DNA from: Paraburkholderia sprentiae WSM5005 | GTDB lineage: Bacteria; Pseudomonadota; Gammaproteobacteria; Burkholderiales; Burkholderiaceae | Assembly (NCBI RefSeq): GCF_001865575.2 | Contig: NZ_CP017563.2 | Coordinates: 910,092-974,091, forward strand | DNA: 64,000 bases | Reading direction: 5' to 3' | Shown here: positions 18,987-26,310 of the stretch, piece by piece | Numbering within the stretch: the stretch's first letter is position 1 | How the letters are laid out: every line of letters begins with the position of its first letter | Notes under the pieces: model-generated | Seen by the model: only the letters and a program-made list of their open reading frames with translations | What the model was told of the DNA's origin: nothing | Database searches by the model: none | Program-made: the position numbers and the translations under genes

Positions 18987-20065
18987 ACGCCAACACCTCC
19001 GCCGCCATGCTGCGCTACGCCGACCTGCTGGAACCGGTCTCGGCGGACGCGCCTTGCGGCCCCGACCTCGAATACGATCCGGCATTCGTGATGCTGCAGG
19101 CGGCCGCGGCCCCACGCGCCGAGGCGCAATACGGCGACTTCGTCGGCGTACCGCCAACGGCCAATTGGGCCGAGATCGAACGCGATTGCCGCGTGCTGCT
19201 GCTTCGCACGAAAGACATCCGCCTCGCGGTGATCCTGCTGCGTTGTCGAACCCGGCTCGACGGCGCGGCCGGCCTGCGCGACGGCCTGGCTTTCCTGATG
19301 GCGATGCTCGAATGCCATGGCGAAGCGCTCCACCCGCTACCAGTGTTCGAGGGCGAACGCGACCCGGCAATGTTCGCGAACGCGATCGGCGGACTCGTCG
19401 AGCCGGACGGCACGCTGGCCGATGCACGCGACATCCCGATGCCGAGGGCGGCGGGGCTGCAACTGCATGTGCGCGATATCGAAAAATCGTTCGCGATACC
19501 GCGCCAGAAGGACGCGCTCGCCCCTGAGTCCGTCGTCCGGCTGCTCAAGGAAGGGTGGGGCCGGCGCGACGCGACGATTGCCGCATTGGTCGAAGCGCAG
19601 TGTCTGACTCAGCGCATTGCCGAATGGTGCGAAAAGACGCTCGGCGTCGATGCGCCCGATCTCGGCCCGTTGTCCCGAGCGCTGCAGCCATTCGCGCGGC
19701 AGCAAGTGGACGGCGGCGGCGCGTGCACGCCGGCAGCCACCCGAGCCGTCAACGCGCAGGACAACAACAACACCGTACCAGGCTCGGCGTCGCTTGCCGT
19801 CGCTACGGCAACGCTACCGCCGGCCCAGGCGCCAGCCGACGTGCCGGCCGATGTGCCAGGAACCACCGCGCCGTCGCCAACGGATCGCTGGAGCGCGCTC
19901 GCAGCCATTCAGGAAACACGCATGTGGTTCGAGCAAAACGAACCGAGTAGCCCCGTCATAGTTTTGCTGCGCCAATCGGAAAGGATGGTGGGCAAACGGT
20001 TTTCAGAACTCGCCCATATCATTCCGGCCGATTTACTCGCTAAATGGGACGACATCGACAGTTGA
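18983..20065 (+). CDS. tssA: T6SS cap/baseplate protein TssA (ImpA family)
   Basis: The 360-residue protein opens with the ImpA N-terminal signature (LLEPVSADAPCGPDLEYDPAF, then GDFVGVPPTANWAEIERDCRVLLLRTKDIRLAVILLRC). An Ala/Pro/Thr-rich linker at about 235-300 leads to a C-terminal domain ending RMVGKRFSELAHIIPADLLAKW. TssA docks to the membrane complex and guides tube and sheath assembly. It is the last T6SS gene of the plus-strand operon; a fimbrial gene follows after 72 bp. Confidence 0.93.
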   Translation: MNANTSAAMLRYADLLEPVSADAPCGPDLEYDPAFVMLQAAAAPRAEAQYGDFVGVPPTANWAEIERDCRVLLLRTKDIRLAVILLRCRTRLDGAAGLRDGLAFLMAMLECHGEALHPLPVFEGERDPAMFANAIGGLVEPDGTLADARDIPMPRAAGLQLHVRDIEKSFAIPRQKDALAPESVVRLLKEGWGRRDATIAALVEAQCLTQRIAEWCEKTLGVDAPDLGPLSRALQPFARQQVDGGGACTPAATRAVNAQDNNNTVPGSASLAVATATLPPAQAPADVPADVPGTTAPSPTDRWSALAAIQETRMWFEQNEPSSPVIVLLRQSERMVGKRFSELAHIIPADLLAKWDDIDS

Positions 20066-20137
20066 GGCAGCGTGCGCGCATGTGCCATTTGCTTCGCTGT
20101 CAGTCCATACAGTCCGCCGATCAACCAACAATTACCA

Positions 20138-21148
20138 ATGAAAAGACTCGTTCAATTTTTTGTCCTGGTTTGCTTCGCGATACCCCATTTCGCCTTCGCC
20201 GCCTGCACCCAGTTGAAGCCTTCGCAGATTACCGAATTGCTGTCTCAAGGCTACATCGCGGCACGGCCATTAGCGGTCAACATACCGTTCCAGGAAAGCT
20301 CGGTATCGATCGATCCGGGATTACCGGTCGGCACGGTGATCGCCACGGGCCTGTCGCCCGCGTACGCCACCTATGCGAACTTCGCAGACTGCACCAACGG
20401 CGGCACGGTAACGATCGGCTATTTCAACGCCACGCCGTCCGCCGTGCCGGGGGTCTATAACACCAACGTCCCTGGAATCGGTTTTCGCGTGACCTATCTT
20501 CGTGCGAGCGGTACGAATTCGCCACTTCCGTTTTCGCCGTCCTTTGCCGCGGGCGATATCGATCAGGTGATCTATGGTCGCTTCGGCATAGGCTCGCAAT
20601 TCCAGGTCGAACTGGTCAAAACGGGTGACATCGCGAGCAACGTCAACGTGATGTTCAATACCCTGGGAACCGGCATTGCCAGTGGTGACGGCAGCCAGGT
20701 CGTGACCATCACGGGCGGCGGCATCAACGTCAAGGTCCTTCCGAGCTGCTCGGTCAATTCGAGCACACTGAACATCGACTTCGGCACGTTCGGCCCGAGC
20801 GACGTGTCGACCACAAACGGCCCGACCCAGCCAGTCGACTTTACGGTGCTCTGCACCGGTCCCACTCCACCGGCTTCGATCACTGCCGTGCTTTCCGGTA
20901 CACCCGATACCGACGACAGCAGCATGTTGAAGAACACCGGCGCGACGCACCTCGCGATTCGTTTGCGGGAAGTCTCGACCAACACGATTCTTAGGCCCAA
21001 CGATCCGGCCAGTACCCTCGTCCACGCTCCGCGGGGCGCGATGCAATCGCCGTTCCAGCTCGAAGCGAAGGTGCTGCGCGTCGGGACTGCGACGCCGACG
21101 GCGGGCAAGATCCAGGCGACCGCAACCATCACAATGACCATCCTGTGA
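20138..21148 (+). CDS. Fimbrial tip adhesin-like subunit
   Basis: This 336-residue exported protein has a signal peptide (MKRLVQFFVLVCFAIPHFAFA). Its two-domain layout fits chaperone-usher tip adhesins: an N-terminal receptor-type region of about 195 residues and a C-terminal pilin domain starting PSCSVNSSTLNIDFGTFGPSDV and ending QATATITMTIL. The pilin domain has the two Cys and the alternating C-terminal strand used for chaperone binding. Oddly, it lies between tssA and a glycosyltransferase, about 20 kb from the chaperone-usher operon at 41.4-46.3 kb, which lacks its own adhesin. It probably supplies the tip of that pilus. No strong ribosome binding site is visible before the ATG. Confidence 0.75.
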   Translation: MKRLVQFFVLVCFAIPHFAFAACTQLKPSQITELLSQGYIAARPLAVNIPFQESSVSIDPGLPVGTVIATGLSPAYATYANFADCTNGGTVTIGYFNATPSAVPGVYNTNVPGIGFRVTYLRASGTNSPLPFSPSFAAGDIDQVIYGRFGIGSQFQVELVKTGDIASNVNVMFNTLGTGIASGDGSQVVTITGGGINVKVLPSCSVNSSTLNIDFGTFGPSDVSTTNGPTQPVDFTVLCTGPTPPASITAVLSGTPDTDDSSMLKNTGATHLAIRLREVSTNTILRPNDPASTLVHAPRGAMQSPFQLEAKVLRVGTATPTAGKIQATATITMTIL

Positions 21149-21188
21149 ACCGACTGTCCATTACGGACTTATTCCAGAAGCAACCCGT

Positions 21189-22592
21189 ATGATTGATGTA
21201 TCCGTCACACTACCGAATTCGATCTTCGTGCAGATCGCAAGTTATCGCGATCCGCAGTTGATTCCTACGTTGCTTGATTTCATCCATCAGGCAAGAAAGC
21301 CGGATTTGCTACGCATCGTCGTGTGTTGGCAGCATGCGCCGGACGAAACGATAGGCCAGTTCTGGCAACAGGGTTTTGGTAAATGGCGGACGGAACAGAC
21401 CGGCAGCTGGACCATCCAGCACCTCAATTACGGTGGCGCGAAAATCGAGCTAATCGACGTGCCGCACATGATGTCGCAAGGTGCATGCTGGGCCCGCAAC
21501 CTACTCCAGCAGCGCTACGGCGGGGAGCGTTATACGCTGCAGCTCGATTCGCATCACCGCTTCGTCGACGGCTGGGACACGCTCGTGATCGATATGCTGG
21601 AATCATTGCGCGACGAAAGTCCAAAACCGGTGCTGACCACCTATCTTCCGATGTTCGACCCGGAGAATCACGACGTTCGAAAAGGCGATGAGCCAAGATT
21701 GTTGGCTTATTCGAGCTTCAGCAAAGACGGAGTGGTGGTGTTTCGCTCGAAGAAGCTCAGCGACTGGAGAATGCGCACGCGCCCTGTCCGTACGCGCTTC
21801 TTCAGCGCGCATTTTGCATTCGCCGACGGCCATTTTGCCGAAGCCGTCCAACACGATCCCCATTACTTCTTTCTCGGCGAGGAGATTTCGATCGCCGTGC
21901 GCGCGTTCACGCACGGCTATGACCTGTACTGTCCGCACCGGCTGATCGCCTGGCACGAATATAAGCGCTCGTATCGGGTCAAGATCTGGAACGACCATAC
22001 TCAGGAGGCCAAGGAACGGGGCGATGTCGAGGCGCCCTGGACCGAGCGCAACCAACGCTCTTTTCAGCGCAATCGTGCGCTGCTCGGCGTCGACGGAGAG
22101 ACACTGCCGCAACGAGATTTCGGCAAGTATGGACTCGGGGCCGAACGCACGCTAGCTGATTACGAAGCGTACGCAGGCATTTGCTTCGCATTGCGCGGTA
22201 TCCAGAAGTCCGTACTCAATGACGAGGTGCCCGTTCCGGCGGCGCAGCGTGTCAGCGAAGCGACATGGAAAGCCTCCCTATTACGCGCGAACGACGTGCG
22301 CGTGTGCGTGCATCGGAACAGTGTCGACAAACATGCGCTCATTCCCGGCATCGAGCAGCCATTGTCGGCCGCCACGTCTGCCGTCGTCGCAATCTTCGAT
22401 AACGGCGACACTGAGCTGTGCCGCAAGATCGTCGATGCCGGCCGACTTTCCCGACACCGGAATAGCGACTGGCTCGACTTCCATGAAACGTTCGAATCAG
22501 AACTTGAGCAGATCCCAGCCTATTACGTCGTGGAATTGTTCGACCACGCCGGCAACATGCTGAGCCGGGTTCGGCGCACGATCGATGCGTGA
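21189..22592 (+). CDS. GT60-like polypeptide N-acetylglucosaminyltransferase
   Basis: The 467-residue protein starts with SIFVQIASYRDPQLIPTLLDFIHQA, the beta-strand and helix opening of the GlcNAc-transferase family (PF11397/GT60). It has the metal and sugar-nucleotide site LQLDSHHRFVDGWD (D120, H122, R124) and the downstream FFLGEEISIAVRAFTHGYDLYCPH. Characterised GT60 enzymes transfer GlcNAc from UDP-GlcNAc to protein hydroxyproline (Skp1) or Thr in Thr/Pro-rich proteins, in the cytosol or Golgi. No signal peptide is seen, so it would act in the cytoplasm. It follows the adhesin gene by 40 bp, and its last 96 bases overlap the end of rhs on the other strand. The acceptor is unknown; candidates nearby are VgrG and the adhesin. 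Confidence 0.78.
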   Translation: MIDVSVTLPNSIFVQIASYRDPQLIPTLLDFIHQARKPDLLRIVVCWQHAPDETIGQFWQQGFGKWRTEQTGSWTIQHLNYGGAKIELIDVPHMMSQGACWARNLLQQRYGGERYTLQLDSHHRFVDGWDTLVIDMLESLRDESPKPVLTTYLPMFDPENHDVRKGDEPRLLAYSSFSKDGVVVFRSKKLSDWRMRTRPVRTRFFSAHFAFADGHFAEAVQHDPHYFFLGEEISIAVRAFTHGYDLYCPHRLIAWHEYKRSYRVKIWNDHTQEAKERGDVEAPWTERNQRSFQRNRALLGVDGETLPQRDFGKYGLGAERTLADYEAYAGICFALRGIQKSVLNDEVPVPAAQRVSEATWKASLLRANDVRVCVHRNSVDKHALIPGIEQPLSAATSAVVAIFDNGDTELCRKIVDAGRLSRHRNSDWLDFHETFESELEQIPAYYVVELFDHAGNMLSRVRRTIDA

Positions 22593-25500
22593 CGCGTCCA
22601 TGCCCGCAACATACGGCAATGATTCCGGCGTCGCGCGGCCGAGCGGGTTGCACCATGTCAGCGGATTCGGCGCGTAACGATAGGGACTGACGCCGCCGTC
22701 GCCGATGCGATCGGGGCTAATGTAGCGGCCCGAGTGAGGATCGTAGAAACGCCCGCCGTTGTAATACAGCGTGGTTTCATCGTCTGAATACTGGCCGGCG
22801 TAGCGCAGCGGCTGCATCAAAGTGTCCGCTCTTCCCCACTCCGGCGCAACGAGGTTGCCCCACGCCCGATAGCGCTGCTGCCACACCACCCGCCCGTTTT
22901 CGTCGGTTAGCGCAACGGCCGTACCGGCGACATCGATATGGTAGTGATAGACCTGCGTGTCTTCTATCGTTCCATCGTCCGCGAGCGTCTGGTTCACGCA
23001 AGCGAGCGGCGCGAAGCCGGTCGAGCAGTCGGGCTCGGGGTGATACAGGTACGTGCGCAGCGCCACTGCGTTTTGCTCCTGGATCATTCTGAATCCCTGC
23101 CACAGATAGCGCGTCACGTCATCCTGCACAGGGGTCGATGGTTGCTGCGCCCGACGCGGCGAAGCCGGTTCCACCAGCTTCGCGATACGTCGACCGATTG
23201 CATCGTACCGATAGCGCACCGTGCAGTGATTGCGATGCGCGGCAATGACGCGGCCCTCCGCGTCCCAATCGAGCGTCAGCGTAGGGTCCCGGCCGGTTCT
23301 GCGCACCAGTTGTCCCCACGCGTCGTACTCGTAACGATGGCCGCGGCATTCGCGCAGCCGATGATCCGGGTAGACGGCCGGGAACCAGGTGCCGCCGGGC
23401 GCATCGAGCAGGTTGCTCGCCGCGTCCCATGTGAAGTATTCGATCTCCAGCTTCTCCGACACGCACCGCAGCAGGCAGCCGCGCCGGTCATAGTCGAACC
23501 ACGTCTGGCCGCCAAGTCCACCATCCGTTCTGACGATCACGTCAGCGGGACTGTAATCGGCCTCGCGCCACAATTCGATCACAGGTTCTGTCGCGGCGCC
23601 CGGCGTGTCTACATCAGGTCCCGTTACCGAGCGCCACCACACGGACAGTCCGAGCGGCGAATAACCCGTATGCGTGCGCAACCGGCCTTGCGTGCGCGCA
23701 ACCTGCCGTCGCATCGCGTCATACCAGAACCGCGCGATTGGCCGCTCGTCCAATTCGACGAACGCGATATCGCCGGTTTCGAAGCGGCGTGTGCGGACCT
23801 CCTGTTCCTGCGGCAGTTGCGTCGCGACGAGGCGGCCAGCGGCGTCGTACGTATAGCGCAGTGTGCCGTTTGCTCCATGTTCCGCGACTACGCGACCATT
23901 GGCGTCGTGTTCGAAGCGGATTTCATCCGCGCCGGTGCCAAGCAGTTCGCCTTCCGGGGTCGGTGTGCGGCTCACGCACTCGAGCGACCCACGCGGTCCA
24001 TAGCGATACGCATAACGGTTGTGCGCGGTTTCGCGCCCAACCAGGCGATCTGCGCTGTCGTAGTCGAAGGTTTCGCGGCGCAGTTGCGTGCCCGCTTTCC
24101 ACGCGATGCAACGGATTTGGCCGGCATCCGTGTAGTCGAAACGGCGCTCGACACCGTCTGCGTCCGTGATCGACCGGCAACCGCTTGCGTCCCACTGTAG
24201 CAATTGCACCGCGCCGTTCGGGCTCTCGACTCGAACCAGACGCCGATGCGCATCGTACTGACGCGCGGTCACGTGCCCCTCCTCGTCGACCGCCCGCACG
24301 ACATTGCCGCGCCGATCCCGATGCCAGTGCCGACTGCGGCCACTGGGACCGACGAACGAAGTTCGCTGGCCCGCGGCGTTCCACCCATGACGCTCGATCT
24401 GGCCGTCGGCACGCGTCACCGTCAGCGGCCGCCCGAGGCCATCGCGCTCTATTCGCGTGACGGCGCCGAGCGCGTCGGTCATGCTGACGACGTGGCCATT
24501 GACGTCGTACTCGTAGGCGGTCGTGCTTCCGCCTGCCGCCGTGCGCCGTGTCACCTGCCCCCAGGCATTTCGGGTGTACGTCGTTGCAATTTCCTGTGCG
24601 TCCGTCGAACGCACGACATCGCCATCGGCATCGTATTCAAAGCGCGCGATTTCTCCAGACGGCGCCTGGTAGTGCACCGGCTGCAGACGGTCGTTGCGCA
24701 CCCACATCCATGCGCGCCCATCGCTCAGCGCGATGGATACGGGCTCGCGCGACGCAAACGCATACTGCGTCGAACGGGTCTCGCCTCCCGGGTCCGTTTC
24801 GCGCTCGACCCGACCGAGCCGGTCGTATTCGAGTCTGACGATGCGCTCGCCAGGCAGTTGTATGGTGAGCGGCGCGACCGCGTCGCCATAGCCGAAGCGA
24901 TAGCGTCGGCCGTCGAAGTCCGTGTGCGAGAGCACGCGGCCCTGGTCGTCGTATTGCCAGCTCGCGTCATGACCGAACACGTCGCTGACCGCAGTGGTCT
25001 GGCTATCGACGTCGTAGGCAAAGCGCTCGCGCGCGCCTTCCGACGTGATGCGTTGAACGACCCGCGCGGCGCCCCCGATCGATTGCCACACATAATGTGT
25101 CGCCATCCCGAGCGCGTCGGCCTCCTCGACGACCCGTCCTTCGCGGTATGCAAAGCGGCGCACGAGTTCGCCGACGCGGTTGCGCACTTCGGTGAGCTCG
25201 CCATGCGAACTGTAGCCATATTGGACCAGCGCGCCGGTCGGACCGCCGTCGACGCACTCGACGGCAGCCAGACGCACGCCCGTGCGCGTCTCGTAGTGCA
25301 TGCGCAACTCGTGACCGCAGGTGCCGCGCATGCGCAGCAAGCGCCCGTCGGCATCCCAGATCAAACCGATCCGCTGCTTGCGCAGATCCTCGACATACTT
25401 GAGCCGGGCGATGCCATTCGCGTCGAACTCGCCGAACACGCGGTAGTGCGGCCTCAGGTCCGCCACGACTAGTCGTCCGTCGCTCAGATGCGCGATGTGC

Positions 25501-25961
25501 AATTGCGCGGACGACGCGATGACCTGCGATCCGCGCGTCGGATACGGCACGCTGAGTGTGCTGCCGAATTCGTCGGTATAGATGAGTTGATCGTCCCGCT
25601 TGCGCAGCGTGATTTCCCAACTCATGCGCCAGCCGACGCCGAGCAGCCCGCGCGCGCGCTGCGCGCTCGAATAGCAGCGCGACCATGCGAGCGGAAACCG
25701 GCCGGGCAGCGCGAGGTCGGTTTCGTCGGCGGGCAGGCAGATCTTGCTGCCGCTGATCACATTGACGGAGCCGCACAGAATGCCCGACAGCGCGCGACGC
25801 ATGCGATATCGGTCGACCACGTCGCCAAGCCGCTCACAACGGTCGAGCAGCGGTCCGGCACTCGCGAGTGGCAACACGACGCCTGGCAGCCCGACCAGTT
25901 CCCCGCCTATTCCATCGATTCCAGTCGTCACTTGAATGTCCTCGCCGTCACTCGCTGTCAC
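22497..25961 (-). CDS. rhs: Rhs-family protein, toxin tip apparently lost
   Basis: The GTG at 25961 overlaps the PAAR stop (GTGA), giving about 1154 residues. The N-terminal part has the DUF6531-type segment (VNVISGSKICLPADETDLALPGRFPLAWSRCY). Then many YD repeats follow (for example FEYDADGDVVRSTD, YEYDVNGHVVSMTDALG). The Rhs core ends YDPHSGRYISPDRIGDGGVSPYRYAPNPLTWCNPLGR. Rhs proteins form a shell around a C-terminal toxin loaded on the T6SS spike through PAAR. Here only about 45 residues follow PLGR, and most of that tail is encoded antisense to the glycosyltransferase gene, so it is unlikely to be a real toxin domain. No immunity gene is evident. Confidence 0.88.
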   Translation of the reverse strand: MTASDGEDIQVTTGIDGIGGELVGLPGVVLPLASAGPLLDRCERLGDVVDRYRMRRALSGILCGSVNVISGSKICLPADETDLALPGRFPLAWSRCYSSAQRARGLLGVGWRMSWEITLRKRDDQLIYTDEFGSTLSVPYPTRGSQVIASSAQLHIAHLSDGRLVVADLRPHYRVFGEFDANGIARLKYVEDLRKQRIGLIWDADGRLLRMRGTCGHELRMHYETRTGVRLAAVECVDGGPTGALVQYGYSSHGELTEVRNRVGELVRRFAYREGRVVEEADALGMATHYVWQSIGGAARVVQRITSEGARERFAYDVDSQTTAVSDVFGHDASWQYDDQGRVLSHTDFDGRRYRFGYGDAVAPLTIQLPGERIVRLEYDRLGRVERETDPGGETRSTQYAFASREPVSIALSDGRAWMWVRNDRLQPVHYQAPSGEIARFEYDADGDVVRSTDAQEIATTYTRNAWGQVTRRTAAGGSTTAYEYDVNGHVVSMTDALGAVTRIERDGLGRPLTVTRADGQIERHGWNAAGQRTSFVGPSGRSRHWHRDRRGNVVRAVDEEGHVTARQYDAHRRLVRVESPNGAVQLLQWDASGCRSITDADGVERRFDYTDAGQIRCIAWKAGTQLRRETFDYDSADRLVGRETAHNRYAYRYGPRGSLECVSRTPTPEGELLGTGADEIRFEHDANGRVVAEHGANGTLRYTYDAAGRLVATQLPQEQEVRTRRFETGDIAFVELDERPIARFWYDAMRRQVARTQGRLRTHTGYSPLGLSVWWRSVTGPDVDTPGAATEPVIELWREADYSPADVIVRTDGGLGGQTWFDYDRRGCLLRCVSEKLEIEYFTWDAASNLLDAPGGTWFPAVYPDHRLRECRGHRYEYDAWGQLVRRTGRDPTLTLDWDAEGRVIAAHRNHCTVRYRYDAIGRRIAKLVEPASPRRAQQPSTPVQDDVTRYLWQGFRMIQEQNAVALRTYLYHPEPDCSTGFAPLACVNQTLADDGTIEDTQVYHYHIDVAGTAVALTDENGRVVWQQRYRAWGNLVAPEWGRADTLMQPLRYAGQYSDDETTLYYNGGRFYDPHSGRYISPDRIGDGGVSPYRYAPNPLTWCNPLGRATPESLPYVAGMDASRIDRAPNPAQHVAGVVEQFHDVIGWDLLKF

Positions 25962-26224
25962 TCGCCGATCAGCACGTCCGGCGAGCCAACGGACAGCGCC
26001 GAGCCGCACGACACGCAGCCGCCGACTATGGCGGCCGGCACGCCGTTGATGAATACGGAGCCCGAGCCGGCGACCAGCGATTGCGCGGACGGGTGAAGCG
26101 AGCAAACCACGGAGCTAATGCCGACGAGCCCCGCCGGGATTCCGTTGACAAAAACCGATGGCGACCCCCCGACCACCGAACCGCCGTCGCCGATCGGATC
26201 GCCTTTACGAACCACTGCATACAT
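25958..26224 (-). CDS. PAAR-domain T6SS spike-tip protein
   Basis: The 88-residue protein (ATG 26224; a TTG five codons upstream is also possible) has the PAAR cone pattern: GDPIGDGGSVVGGSPSVFVNGIPAG, then VFINGVPAAIVGGCVSCGSALSVGSPDVLIG. The repeated V-x-V/I-N-G-x-P elements and closing Cys/His region are typical. PAAR sharpens the VgrG spike and tethers cargo. Its stop overlaps the rhs start, so the two are translated together, and vgrG lies just upstream. Confidence 0.93.
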   Translation of the reverse strand: MYAVVRKGDPIGDGGSVVGGSPSVFVNGIPAGLVGISSVVCSLHPSAQSLVAGSGSVFINGVPAAIVGGCVSCGSALSVGSPDVLIGE

Positions 26225-26310
26225 GATCGATATTCTCAAGAGAACAGCAAAGCCCGTGCGGGGCCGGGCGCGAACGCATTCGGCGATGCACGGGATGGCG
26301 AAATGCGCTG

